Part shown: positions 15,309 to 23,262 of the stretch, in pieces
How the letters are laid out: the number at the start of each line of letters is the position of its first letter
Position numbering within the stretch: position 1 is the stretch's first letter
Assembly: GCA_964490725.1 (NCBI GenBank)
Contig: CAZBDU010000080.1
Span: forward strand, 1 to 25,579
Source: CAZBDU01 sp964490725
GTDB taxonomy: Bacteria; Spirochaetota; Spirochaetia; SZUA-6; DRHE01
Direction: 5' to 3'
DNA length: 25,579 bases
Made by a program: the position numbers and the translations under genes
The notes under the pieces: generated by a model
Databases searched by the model: none
Told to the model about the DNA's origin: nothing
Seen by the model: the letters and a program-made list of their open reading frames with translations, nothing else

Positions 15309-16985
15309 CTACTCGGGGAGCTCCCGGGCGGTGATGCGAAAGGTGTCGGAAGGCCCCACCGCCTCGGAATCTCCGGAGACGTAGAAGTAGCACTCGGTCC
15401 CGGGCTGAAGCCCCTTGATCTCCATCTCCGAGCGCCCCTCGTGATCCGACCCGTACATCCCCGAGTAGGAGCCGTCCCGCACGTCGAACCAGGAAAGCTC
15501 CACCCCCGCGGGCAGCCCTTCCGCCACCACCTGCAGCGTGGGCCCGTTGGGGACGGTCACGGAGTAGTAGTTGAGCCCCTCCCGCAGGGAATCCTCCACG
15601 GTGCCTCCCAGGGGAAGCTCCCGGGCCTCGGTGTAGATGTCCCCGCGAATCAGGATCCCGGTGCGATCCAGAACGAAGCTCTCCCGGACGTCGATGCGGT
15701 AGCTCTCCCCCTCGGTCTCGCCTTCCGGCACGTCCACCACCGTGAAGTAGAGAACCGCCCCCGGGTCCACCAGGTAATCCTGGAAGTCCAGGGTGCTGCC
15801 GCTGGAGGCGTTGCTCCAGTCCTGGAAGGTCGAGTCGCTCCCGTAGAAGTACAGCTCCGCATCGCCCGCCAGCTCGCTCACCTCCGCGGTGATGTCCCCC
15901 CGCCGCGGCACCTCGATGCGGTAGTAGCTCACGCCGCCGGGGCCCACCGAGCCGTAGTGAGAGTCGCCCGCCGCCAGGCTCACGGGATCCTGGGGGCTTC
16001 CCTCCGAGGAGGCCGGTCCCGCCGGACCGCCTTCCCCACCCTCGTCAACGTAGACGCCGCCGGAGGCCATCCCGGGCGGCTCCGGGGTGAGCTCGCCCTC
16101 GGTGAGCTCCAGGCGGTTGTCCCGGGTGAGCCGGGAAAGCACGCCTTGCAGCTCCGGCGGCTCGCCAGGATGGCCCATCTCCAGCTTCAGGATGCCTCCG
16201 GGCACATCCGGGGAGAGCCAGTAGTCCGCCTGCACCGTACCGGAGCCGGGGAGGTCCCGGACGTGCACCGCCTGGAAAGCTCCCGCAGGCACCTCGACGG
16301 CCTCCTCCCCCACGATCTGGGGGTTTTCGAAGGTGCCCCCGGAGCTGCGCTCCAGCTGCCTGGCCACGTCCTGGGCCACGGCCTTCTCCAGCACCTCTGC
16401 GGGGGTCTCGGCCAGCGCCTCCCGGAAGCGTTCGGCCAGGAAGGGGACGCGCTCGTGCGCCTGGCCGTCTTGCGGGTTCCGGTAGCGAATGCGCAGGGGC
16501 ACGCCGAAGGGATGCACCAGCACCGCGTACTCGATGGTGCCGTTCTGCATGGCCTGCCGCACCTGCCACCAGCGCGAGCCGTCCGGCTTCACTTCCACCA
16601 GGGCCCGCTCCAGCCTCAGGAACTGCTGCCCCTCCCTCCGCACGGTGAGCACGGTTCCCTGCCCTACCGCGTAGGGTGCGGGCTCGGAGGCGAAGATCCG
16701 GTAGAGGTAGTCCGCGAAGATGCCGTCTCCCCACAGGAACTGGCCGAAGTAGTCGTAGCTCATCACCAGCTGCTGGTAGCTCAGCACCGCTCGCCTGAGG
16801 GTGGACAGGTCGTATTCGGAGCGAATGGGAAGGGGCGCCGCCGCCTGAGAGGCCCCCGCCCCCGTGTCGGCCCCCGCCCCCGCCCTGGCTCCTTCGCTCC
16901 CAGGCCGGGGCATTCCGGCGCAGCCGAGCAGCAGCGCAGCGACCAGCGCGGCCGTGAGGGCGCCCAGTGTCCTGCCATGGTTCAT
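15309..16985 (-). CDS. Outer-membrane-type lipoprotein with two PPC-like domains, function unknown
   Basis: The 558-residue protein starts with a lipoprotein signal peptide: a hydrophobic helix and the lipobox LLGC with Cys22 as lipid attachment site. A Gly/Ala-rich linker follows. The folded middle region (about 50-300) has no family I recognise; it carries many aromatic residues and resembles lipoproteins that bind or sense envelope components. After an acidic Gly/Pro/Ser linker, two beta-sandwich repeats fill the C-terminus (about 345-450 and 460-555), with PPC-like patterns such as GGVSYYRIEVPRRGDITAEV and GLNYYSVTVPNGPTLQVV. PPC domains usually hang on secreted proteins and bind surfaces or polymers. 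The start ATG 16985 has GGAGGT five bases upstream. No protease motif is visible, so a structural or binding role is more likely than an enzyme. Confidence 0.85.
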   Translation of the reverse strand: MNHGRTLGALTAALVAALLLGCAGMPRPGSEGARAGAGADTGAGASQAAAPLPIRSEYDLSTLRRAVLSYQQLVMSYDYFGQFLWGDGIFADYLYRIFASEPAPYAVGQGTVLTVRREGQQFLRLERALVEVKPDGSRWWQVRQAMQNGTIEYAVLVHPFGVPLRIRYRNPQDGQAHERVPFLAERFREALAETPAEVLEKAVAQDVARQLERSSGGTFENPQIVGEEAVEVPAGAFQAVHVRDLPGSGTVQADYWLSPDVPGGILKLEMGHPGEPPELQGVLSRLTRDNRLELTEGELTPEPPGMASGGVYVDEGGEGGPAGPASSEGSPQDPVSLAAGDSHYGSVGPGGVSYYRIEVPRRGDITAEVSELAGDAELYFYGSDSTFQDWSNASSGSTLDFQDYLVDPGAVLYFTVVDVPEGETEGESYRIDVRESFVLDRTGILIRGDIYTEARELPLGGTVEDSLREGLNYYSVTVPNGPTLQVVAEGLPAGVELSWFDVRDGSYSGMYGSDHEGRSEMEIKGLQPGTECYFYVSGDSEAVGPSDTFRITARELPE

Positions 16986-17016
16986 CCTCCACCTCCCCAT
17001 CCCGTTGGGCTGGCTC

Positions 17017-17045
17017 ATTATTTACCGGTTCACTCATCATCGCAA
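17017..17045 (-). promoter_or_regulatory. Promoter of the lipoprotein gene
   Basis: On the minus strand TTGCGA (17040-17045), a 17-base spacer and AATAAT (17017-17022), in the only AT-richer patch between the MtlD-family gene and the lipoprotein. It suggests separate transcription from the upstream operon. Confidence 0.45.
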
Positions 17046-17085
17046 GGTGAAAGAGGAGAAAACTCGCCCCGCCCGGCTCCCCGGA

Positions 17086-18396
17086 CTAGCTCAGGAAGCC
17101 GCGGCGCCTCAGCTCGCCCAGACCCTCCCAGGTGAGGGCGGCCAGCCGCTCCCCGTGGCGGGGCCCGGACTCCCCCTCCCCCCAGAGCCCCCGCAGGAAC
17201 CGCTCGAGGGACCGCGGGGTGAGCCCGCCGGCGTCCTGCGGCAGCGACAGCTCCGGGCGCCGGTGCAGGTTCTCCCGGCGCCGCATCAGGCACACCACCG
17301 CCGCCGCCGCGCCCAGCGCCAGCCGCCGGGGCTCCAGTCCCTGCTGGAGGGCGATGGTCATGGTGCCGTAGAGGCGGTCCTCGGCAGCCAGCTTGCGCAG
17401 GTGGTCACGGCCCACCCGCTCCACCAGGTCGTTCAGGTTGGGATTCACCATGCGCGCCAGGAGGTCCTCGGCGTACTCCCGGTAGCCCTCCTCGGTGAAC
17501 AGGGGGTCCCCCAACGCCGCGTGGCGCCGGACCAGGGCGGCGCCCGATTCCTCGATGAACGCCTCCCGGGCGATGGACATGATCTGCCCGTCCGCCCCCG
17601 CCTCGGCGATGGTGCGGTAGCCCCGGAGATCGGCCAGGTAGGCGATCAGCGCGTGGACGGCGTTGTGCCCGTAGAGCTTGGCCTCCTCGAAGGGCAGCAG
17701 GTCAGGCTTCTCCTGGAACACCTCGATGCCCCGCCGGTAGCCGGGAAGCTCGATGCGGGAGATCAGGATGCGGTTGAACTCCTCCACCAGGACGGCCCGG
17801 GGAATGCGGGGGGTGATGGGTGCCAGGGCGAGCCTGCGGATGGTGTCCGGCTCGGCGATCACCCCGCTCATCTTGCCGATCACCGTGTTCAAGACCTGCA
17901 GCTGGCCGGAGGCGGCGCTCCGTTCGGGCAGCGCCTTCTCCAGCTCCGCCGCCAGTATTTCCGCGGCGCGGTTGTTGTTCTCCGCGGTGTAGACGATCGT
18001 AGGGAAGCTCCGCCGCCGGGCGGCCAGACCTCCGGCCAGCAGGCTCGCCACGCTCGCCCGGCCCCCGGCGCCGTAGATGCGCACGCTGGGCAGCGCGGTG
18101 CACAGCTCGTCGGATCCGGCCACCGCCTGGAGGATCCGCGACGCCTCTCCGGCCTCCCGGGGGTCGTAGATCTCCACCCCCTCCACGGTAAACCGGTCCA
18201 CCCGGTCCGGCCTGGCGATGTTCACGGTGTAGCTGCCGCCTCCGGCGCGCACCGCCTCGACCAGCTCCCGATCGATGTCCACCACCACGTAGCGGTCGAA
18301 GTTTCCCGAGAGGCGCGCCTCGTAGAGGAAGAGGGCGCTCTGGATGGGTCCGAAGCCGAAGCCCACGAAGGTCTTGCCCGTGGAAGCGCCCGCCAC
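17086..18396 (-). CDS. Mannitol-1-phosphate 5-dehydrogenase family protein (MtlD-like)
   Basis: The 436-residue protein aligns by motif with MtlD. It has an N-terminal Rossmann fold, GFGFGPIQ (12-19), where MtlD has GAGNIGRG; YTAENNNRAAE in place of the IACENM region; a catalytic-domain HNAVHALIAYLADLRGYRTI segment; and a C-terminal stretch, VNPNLNDLVERVGRDHLRKL, close to the MtlD consensus. It is longer than MtlD (about 380), and the changed NAD loop suggests a different cofactor geometry or substrate. The GTG at 18396 is chosen because GGAGGGAG sits five bases upstream; it lies 19 bases after the stop of the dehydrogenase before it, so the two form an operon. Family membership is firm. Mannitol-1-phosphate as substrate is doubtful, since no mannitol transporter is present. 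Confidence 0.87.
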   Translation of the reverse strand: MAGASTGKTFVGFGFGPIQSALFLYEARLSGNFDRYVVVDIDRELVEAVRAGGGSYTVNIARPDRVDRFTVEGVEIYDPREAGEASRILQAVAGSDELCTALPSVRIYGAGGRASVASLLAGGLAARRRSFPTIVYTAENNNRAAEILAAELEKALPERSAASGQLQVLNTVIGKMSGVIAEPDTIRRLALAPITPRIPRAVLVEEFNRILISRIELPGYRRGIEVFQEKPDLLPFEEAKLYGHNAVHALIAYLADLRGYRTIAEAGADGQIMSIAREAFIEESGAALVRRHAALGDPLFTEEGYREYAEDLLARMVNPNLNDLVERVGRDHLRKLAAEDRLYGTMTIALQQGLEPRRLALGAAAAVVCLMRRRENLHRRPELSLPQDAGGLTPRSLERFLRGLWGEGESGPRHGERLAALTWEGLGELRRRGFLS

Positions 18397-18415
18397 CGCC
18401 GCTCCCTCCCGCTGC

Positions 18416-19696
18416 CTAGAAAAGGTTCCGCGCCAGGAACTGCTCCTCCCGGCGGGCGTCCCAGCCGTCGACCAGCTGGAAGGTCTCCACCCCGGCATGG
18501 GGGTAGAGGATGGCGCGGCCGTCCACCTTCGCCTCTCTGATCCCCTCCAGGATGGCCGGCGCGTGGCGCAGCGACCCCACGCCGCAGACATAGTTTCCGG
18601 GATTGAGATCTCCCCGGGCGATGGCCTCCAGCGTGGCCAGCATATCCGAGGGCTCGCCGCCGGAGGAGCCCACCACCTTGATCTCGTTGTAATGCACGGC
18701 GATGCCGTCCAGCTGCAGCATGTGCTTGCCCCTGGGCAGCCCGCCGAAGAGGCTGGCCACCCCTCCCCTGGCCAGCAGGCCCAGGGCGTTCTGCTGGACC
18801 GCCTGCACGCCCACCGCCAGGACGATGTCGTCGGCGCCCGCCCCGGCGGTGAGCTCCTCGAGGCGCTCCGCCAGCGCCTCCGCCCTCACGGTCGCCAGGT
18901 TGATGCCCAGGCTCTTCGCCTTCTCGCCCAGGGTCTTCTCCACCCGGTCCAGGCGGTCCTGCAGCACGTCGGAGACCAACAGGTTCCTGGGACGGAAGCG
19001 CATGGCCATCTCGACGTGGATGCGCCCCATGGCGCCGGCGCCCACCACCAGGGCGGTGCCCCCCGGCAGCAGCCCCAACCGGGGCTCCCGCCGCCCCATG
19101 GGCCCGTCCTTGCGCATGTGGACATGGCGCTCCTGCCCGGAAAAGACGCAGGAGATCGGCTCCGCCATGGACACGGCGAAGTAGGGCAGCTCCGAGGGCA
19201 GGGGGATCAGGCACTGCGCCTCCAGCACCTCCTCCTGGACTCGGATGTACTGGGCCATGTTGCCCCCCAGGGTGTAGCCTACCGCGCACTTGGTCATTCC
19301 CCGCGCCCCGTCGCGGTAGCGCTCGCGGTAGTTGATCGGCGCCACGTCCACCGCCGGCTGGATGGCATAGCGCTCGCCCACCCGGTAGCGGCCAGCGAGC
19401 TGCCGCCCCACTCTGACCACGGTCAGCGCCCCCTCGTCGCCCAGGATGATGGGGTACCTGGCCAGGTCCCAGCCGTTCAGGAAGGGATGGTCGCTTCCCT
19501 GGGCAATCAGCTTCAGGTTGGAGGTGCACACCCCGGCTGCGTCGACGCGGCACAGCAGCTGGCTGTCGCCGATCTCGGGGACCGGGACCTCCCGGACGGC
19601 CAGATTCTCCCATCCGGCCCCGGAGAGCACCACGGCCTGCATGGTCTCCGGCACTACCGGCTCGGCGGGCCGCCGGTAGGCTTTGAGCTTGTCCAT
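18416..19696 (-). CDS. Medium-chain dehydrogenase/reductase, possibly SorE-like sugar-phosphate reductase
   Basis: The 426-residue protein has the zinc-type alcohol dehydrogenase layout: a GroES-like N-terminal domain and a Rossmann domain with VVGAGAMG (218-224). Catalytic-zinc positions are partly changed. Cys57 (AGVCTSN) is kept, the usual GHE is GDE (Asp87, Glu88), and MAEPISC keeps Glu179 with Cys183. The four cysteines of the structural zinc lobe are missing. I recall similar features in the L-sorbose-1-phosphate reductase branch, so a phosphorylated ketose or polyol substrate is plausible but unproven. The next gene, 19 bases on, is the MtlD-like dehydrogenase; together they could interconvert two sugar phosphates through a polyol phosphate. 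The start ATG 19696 follows AAGGAGA at a long spacing of about 11 bases; no closer start exists. Confidence 0.83.
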   Translation of the reverse strand: MDKLKAYRRPAEPVVPETMQAVVLSGAGWENLAVREVPVPEIGDSQLLCRVDAAGVCTSNLKLIAQGSDHPFLNGWDLARYPIILGDEGALTVVRVGRQLAGRYRVGERYAIQPAVDVAPINYRERYRDGARGMTKCAVGYTLGGNMAQYIRVQEEVLEAQCLIPLPSELPYFAVSMAEPISCVFSGQERHVHMRKDGPMGRREPRLGLLPGGTALVVGAGAMGRIHVEMAMRFRPRNLLVSDVLQDRLDRVEKTLGEKAKSLGINLATVRAEALAERLEELTAGAGADDIVLAVGVQAVQQNALGLLARGGVASLFGGLPRGKHMLQLDGIAVHYNEIKVVGSSGGEPSDMLATLEAIARGDLNPGNYVCGVGSLRHAPAILEGIREAKVDGRAILYPHAGVETFQLVDGWDARREEQFLARNLF

Positions 19697-19725
19697 GAAT
19701 TCGGTATTCTCCTTACTATGAGCGT

Positions 19726-19754
19726 AGTGTAGGTGCAAGAGGCCAGGCCTGCAA
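19726..19754 (-). promoter_or_regulatory. Promoter of the MDR/MtlD-like operon
   Basis: On the minus strand TTGCAG (19749-19754), a 17-base spacer and TACACT (19726-19731). It gives a leader of about 20 bases carrying AAGGAGA. The divergent M20 gene has no convincing -10 in the same 105-base gap. Confidence 0.55.
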
Positions 19755-19801
19755 CCCTCCTTGACCGGAACGGCGCCCATACTGCGCGAAAGGAGCATGG
19801 T

Positions 19802-21007
19802 TTGAGTGAAATGATCCCCGACCTCGCCGAGCTGCGGGAGCGCGTCCGGGAGGCGCTTCCCGGAATCACCGACATACGCCGCGAGCTGCACCGCCACCCG
19901 GAGCCCTCCCTGGAGGAGCGGGAGACCGCCCGCCGCATCCGGGGCTGGCTGGAAGGGCTGCCCCTGGAACGCCTCCCCTCCTACCTGGAGACCGACACCG
20001 TGCTCCTGCTCCGCGGCGGCAGGCCGCGCCCGAACGTCACCCTCCGCGCCGACATCGACGCCCTTCCGGTGGAGGAGGGCACCGGCCGGCCCTGGCGCTC
20101 CCAGACGTCGGGCCGCGCGCACGCCTGCGGGCACGACGGGCACACGGCCATGCTGATCGGGGCCGCCAGGGTCTTGAGCCCGCTGGCGGAGCGGCTCCCG
20201 GGAAGCGTGCGCTTCGTGTTCCAGCCGGGCGAAGAGGAGCTGGGCGGGGGGAAGACCATGGTGGCCGGCGGCCTGCTGGAGGCCGAGCCGCGGGCCGACG
20301 CCGTCTTCGCCCTGCACGGCTGGCCCGAGCTGCCGGTGGGCTCCGTGGGCGCCGCACCCGGGCCCATCATGGCGGCGGCGGATCGATTCCGCATCACCGT
20401 CACCGGCAAGGGGGGCCACGGGGCCAGGCCGCACGTGGCGGTGGACCCGGTGGTGACGGCCGCCCAGGTGATCATGGCGCTGCAGACCGTCGTCTCCCGC
20501 ACGGTGGACCCGGTCCAGGCGGCGGTGGTATCGGTGTGCGCCGTCCGGGGCGGGCACACCAGCAACGTGATTCCCCAGGAAGTGGTGCTGGAGGGCACCA
20601 CCCGCTACTTCCAGCGCGGCCTCAAGGAGGTGATCCGGACCCGCATCGAGGAGATCGGCGCCGGAGTCTGCGCCGCCGCCGGCGCCCGGTTCAACCTGGA
20701 GTACAGGCCAGGCTACATCCCCACGGTGAACGACGCGCGGATGACCTCCTTCGCCCGCTCGGTGGTCCGGGAGGCCATCGGGGAGGCCGCCTGGGTGGAC
20801 GACATTCCGCCCACCATGGGGGCCGAGGACTTCTCCTTCTACCTGGACAGGGTTCCGGGGGTCTTCCTGAGGCTGGGGCTGGGCCGGGACCACCCGCACC
20901 TTCACAGCCCGGAGTTCGACTTCGAAGACGGGGCGCTGGAAACAGGGATCATGACGCTCTGCTCCCTGGCGGTGAGCACCCTGGCACGCGGCGTGCCGGC
21001 GGCCTGA
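19802..21007 (+). CDS. M20-family metallo-amidohydrolase (amidohydrolase/aminoacylase type)
   Basis: The 401-residue enzyme belongs to the M20D amidohydrolases, which release amino acids or amines from N-acyl or conjugated compounds. The dinuclear metal site is visible: LRADIDALPVEE (81-92), HACGHDGHTAML with Cys109 and His111 (108-119), FQPGEEELGG with catalytic Glu144 and Glu145, His172 in LHGWP, and a late His in HPHLHSPEFDF. GKGGHGARPH marks the dimerisation domain. The TTG at 19802 is chosen because AAAGGAG lies six bases upstream, while ATG 19811 would be 15 bases away. It is divergent from the MDR/MtlD operon and 15 bases ahead of the CoA-binding gene. Substrates of this family range over hippurate, N-acetyl-amino acids and auxin conjugates; none can be chosen here. 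Confidence 0.92.
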   Translation: MSEMIPDLAELRERVREALPGITDIRRELHRHPEPSLEERETARRIRGWLEGLPLERLPSYLETDTVLLLRGGRPRPNVTLRADIDALPVEEGTGRPWRSQTSGRAHACGHDGHTAMLIGAARVLSPLAERLPGSVRFVFQPGEEELGGGKTMVAGGLLEAEPRADAVFALHGWPELPVGSVGAAPGPIMAAADRFRITVTGKGGHGARPHVAVDPVVTAAQVIMALQTVVSRTVDPVQAAVVSVCAVRGGHTSNVIPQEVVLEGTTRYFQRGLKEVIRTRIEEIGAGVCAAAGARFNLEYRPGYIPTVNDARMTSFARSVVREAIGEAAWVDDIPPTMGAEDFSFYLDRVPGVFLRLGLGRDHPHLHSPEFDFEDGALETGIMTLCSLAVSTLARGVPAA

Positions 21008-21022
21008 GGAACGGAGGAACGC

Positions 21023-21418
21023 GTGGCGGACCTGAAAGAGATCCTCAAAGCGCCGGGCACGCTGGTGGCCCTGGTGGGAGCCTCGGAGGACCCGGGGAAA
21101 TACGGCTCGATCATCTACCGCGACCTGAAGGCCAAGGGAATCGCCGTCGTGCCGGTGAACCCGAAGCGCGGAAGCGTCCACGGCGACACCGCCTACCCCA
21201 GCGTGGCGGCGCTGCCCCGCAGGCCCGACATCGTGAACATCGTCACCCCCCCGGCGGCCAGTCTCCGGATCCTGGAGCAATGCCGCCAGACCGGGTGCAC
21301 CAACGTCTGGCTGCAGCCTGGCTCCTTCGACGCAGAGGTGCTGGCCTATTTGAAGGAGGCCGGTTCCTTCACCTGGCTGGCGGGGGCGTGTACCATGGTG
21401 GAGAGCGCCCGCCGGTAG
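21023..21418 (+). CDS. Small CoA-binding protein (YccU-like CoA_binding_2)
   Basis: The 131-residue protein is a stand-alone Rossmann CoA-binding domain. TLVALVGASEDPGKYG gives the nucleotide loop, then YRDLKAKGIAVVPVNPK and IVNIVTPP follow, and WLQPGS occupies the place of the WMQ(L/P)G motif of YccU-type proteins. It resembles the CoA-binding part of the synthetase at 831-3122 but lacks any ligase domain. The GTG start at 21023 follows GGAGGA at normal spacing and lies 15 bases after the M20 stop, so the two are one transcript. The family's role is poorly known; the last three turns of sequence (GACTMVESARR) are ordinary. Binding CoA or acyl-CoA is inferred from family. Confidence 0.88.
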   Translation: MADLKEILKAPGTLVALVGASEDPGKYGSIIYRDLKAKGIAVVPVNPKRGSVHGDTAYPSVAALPRRPDIVNIVTPPAASLRILEQCRQTGCTNVWLQPGSFDAEVLAYLKEAGSFTWLAGACTMVESARR

Positions 21419-21555
21419 AACCCCGCCTGCGGGCCGGCAGCGGCCGGGGGCGGCGGCCCTGCAACCTCGGCGGTCCCGGGGCTGTCATGCTAAGCATTGG
21501 CCAACGAACGCGCTCGCCTGTAGCCAGCGGGAGCGGCATGTGGAAGGAGCACGCC

Positions 21556-22869
21556 ATGAAGATTGCCCTCGTCGAGCCCCGGGGCCCGGGTAACTTCTAT
21601 TTTTTTCTGCGGAGGCTGCCGCTTCTGGGCAACTTCTACCTGGGGAGCCTCTTGAAGAAGGCGGGTCACGAGGTGAGGGTCTTCAAGGAGGACATGCGCC
21701 CCGTCTACCACCGGCGCACCGGAGCGCTGCACCCTTACATCAAGAGCGCCGACGCGGTGGGGATCACGGCCATCACCCACACGGCGAAGCGTGCCTACCG
21801 GATCGCCGACGCCATCAAGGAACGCTTTCCCGGCAAGCGGGTGATCATGGGCGGCAGCCATCCTTCGGCGCTGCCGCAGGAGGCGCTGCAGCACGCCGAC
21901 CAGGTGGTGGTGGGGGAAGGGGAGAGCGTCGTGCAGGGGGTCTTCGAAGGCGGGGTTCGCGATCCCGTGGTGCACGGCACTCACGTGGACATGGACGAGG
22001 TGCCGGCGGTGGATCTCTCCCTCCTGGACGGGTTCCGGGTGCACCGCGGCAGGCCCAACATGAAGCACGCCCCCATCATGGCTTCCCGGGGCTGCCCGCA
22101 CCGCTGCGTCTTCTGCTCGGTGACGGGAATGTTCGGGCATCGCTACCGGATCAAGGACCCGGACCTGGTGATGGAGGAGGTGCGCACGCGCTGCCGGGAG
22201 GGCTTCCGGCTGGCCTTCTTCTACGACGACAACTTCGCCGCCAACCCCGAACGGACCAAGATCCTGCTGGAGAAGATGATTCGCGCCGGCCTGGACTTCC
22301 GCTGGTCCGGGCAGTTCAGCATCCACGTGGCCCGCGACCCGGAGCTGCTCAGGCTGCTGAAGCGCGCCGGATGCATCACCCTGTTCCTCGGCGTGGAGTC
22401 CATCAACCCGGCGGCGCTCAAGGACTACAACAAGTCTCAGTCGGTGGAGATGATCCGCGAGTCCATCGCGGGCATCCTCCGCGCCGGCCTCAACGTGCAC
22501 TCCATGTTCGTGCTGGGCGCCGACAGCGACGACGCGTCCGCCATCGACGCCACCATCCGCTTCAGCAGGGACTCCGGCAGCACTACGGCGCAGTTCTCCA
22601 TCCTCTTTCCCATTCCGGGGACGCCCCTGTACGAGCAGATGAAGCGGGAAGGGCGCATCTTCGTGGAGGACTGGGACTACTTCGACGGAAGCCACGCGGT
22701 GATCCTCCCGCAGCGCATCCGTCCCCTGGACCTGCAGCACAAGCTCATGGAGGCGTACCGCTACTTCTACGGAGCGCGGCCCCTGCACTGGCTGGCCTCC
22801 CGGCTGGGCTTCGCCATGTGGAAGCTCTACAGCCGCAGCTACCTGCGGATGCTGGCCGCCCACGCCTGA
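21556..22869 (+). CDS. Radical SAM protein with an N-terminal cobalamin-binding-like domain (B12-rSAM architecture)
   Basis: The 437-residue protein has a Rossmann domain (1-140) of the cobalamin-binding type, including VIMGGSHPSALPQEAL and the VVVGEGE motif common to these proteins. A radical SAM barrel follows with CxxxCxxC at Cys180, Cys184 and Cys187 for the 4Fe-4S cluster. Later landmarks are FYDDNFAAN, FLGVESIN and FPIPGTPLYEQM, as in BchE/PhpK-type enzymes. The DxHxxG motif that ligates cobalt in methionine synthase is not visible, which is common in this class. Members methylate unactivated carbons or remodel rings, often in lipid, hopanoid or antibiotic pathways. The ATG at 21556 has AAGGAG six bases upstream. 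The gene is single, with a 137-base gap before it that holds only the small palindrome ATGCT-A-AGCAT (21487-21497). Substrate unknown. Confidence 0.92.
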   Translation: MKIALVEPRGPGNFYFFLRRLPLLGNFYLGSLLKKAGHEVRVFKEDMRPVYHRRTGALHPYIKSADAVGITAITHTAKRAYRIADAIKERFPGKRVIMGGSHPSALPQEALQHADQVVVGEGESVVQGVFEGGVRDPVVHGTHVDMDEVPAVDLSLLDGFRVHRGRPNMKHAPIMASRGCPHRCVFCSVTGMFGHRYRIKDPDLVMEEVRTRCREGFRLAFFYDDNFAANPERTKILLEKMIRAGLDFRWSGQFSIHVARDPELLRLLKRAGCITLFLGVESINPAALKDYNKSQSVEMIRESIAGILRAGLNVHSMFVLGADSDDASAIDATIRFSRDSGSTTAQFSILFPIPGTPLYEQMKREGRIFVEDWDYFDGSHAVILPQRIRPLDLQHKLMEAYRYFYGARPLHWLASRLGFAMWKLYSRSYLRMLAAHA

Positions 22870-22887
22870 GGAGGCCCGGCGCTCCTC
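22868..22887. terminator. Weak hairpin after the radical SAM gene
   Basis: GAGGAG-N8-CTCCTC overlaps the stop codon region of the radical SAM gene. No U-tract follows; it may act as a weak or Rho-assisted terminator. Confidence 0.3.
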
Positions 22888-22899
22888 CAGCCGGCCAGT

Positions 22900-23262
22900 C
22901 CTGCCGTTCTGGAGCCGCACGCTCCCGGTCTCCAGCAGCTCCTTCAGCTTCCTCAGGTTCTGCATCACCGCGGCTCTTACCCGCTCCCTGCCCATCTTTT
23001 CGATGAGCTCCGGCAGGCTCGAATCCAATTTCCAGGAGTCCGTCATCTGCGTGCCTTCCGGGCACGGCTGGAAGGTGAACCTCATTTCCACCCCCGGCCT
23101 GACATTGGGGGCCGTCCGCATGGTGACCACCTCCGCCGGCCGGTATTCGACGATGCTGAAATCCTCCTGCTCGGAGCTGCGGACCTGGTGGAACCGCGTC
23201 CCGGCGCCTACCGGCCCGGGGGCACCCGCGGGGCGGCGGCTCAGCCCCTCCGGCGCGCCCCT
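22900..23262 (-). pseudogene. Eroded SRPBCC/polyketide-cyclase-like gene lacking its 5' half
   Basis: On the minus strand, in the frame that continues after the TPR gene's stop, about 110 codons encode the C-terminal two thirds of an SRPBCC (START-like) domain. I read PVGAGTRFHQVRS, then FSIVEYRPAEVVTMR, then EMRFTFQPCPEGTQMTDSW, and finally the long closing helix RAAVMQNLRKLKELLETG ending near 22921. The N-terminal strand and two helices (about 45 residues) are missing, no start codon exists before the core, and no stop codon follows the helix: the frame simply runs antisense into the radical SAM gene. It is therefore best read as a decayed gene. Intact relatives bind hydrophobic ligands. 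Confidence 0.7.

Noticed and set aside
18416..21280. Reading frame extending the dehydrogenase upstream to 954 residues
   Set aside because: The added part is antisense to the M20 gene; the real start is the ATG at 19696, downstream of a promoter and AAGGAGA.
21487..21497. ATGCT-A-AGCAT palindrome upstream of the radical SAM gene
   Set aside because: Only five base pairs and no promoter around it to give it meaning.
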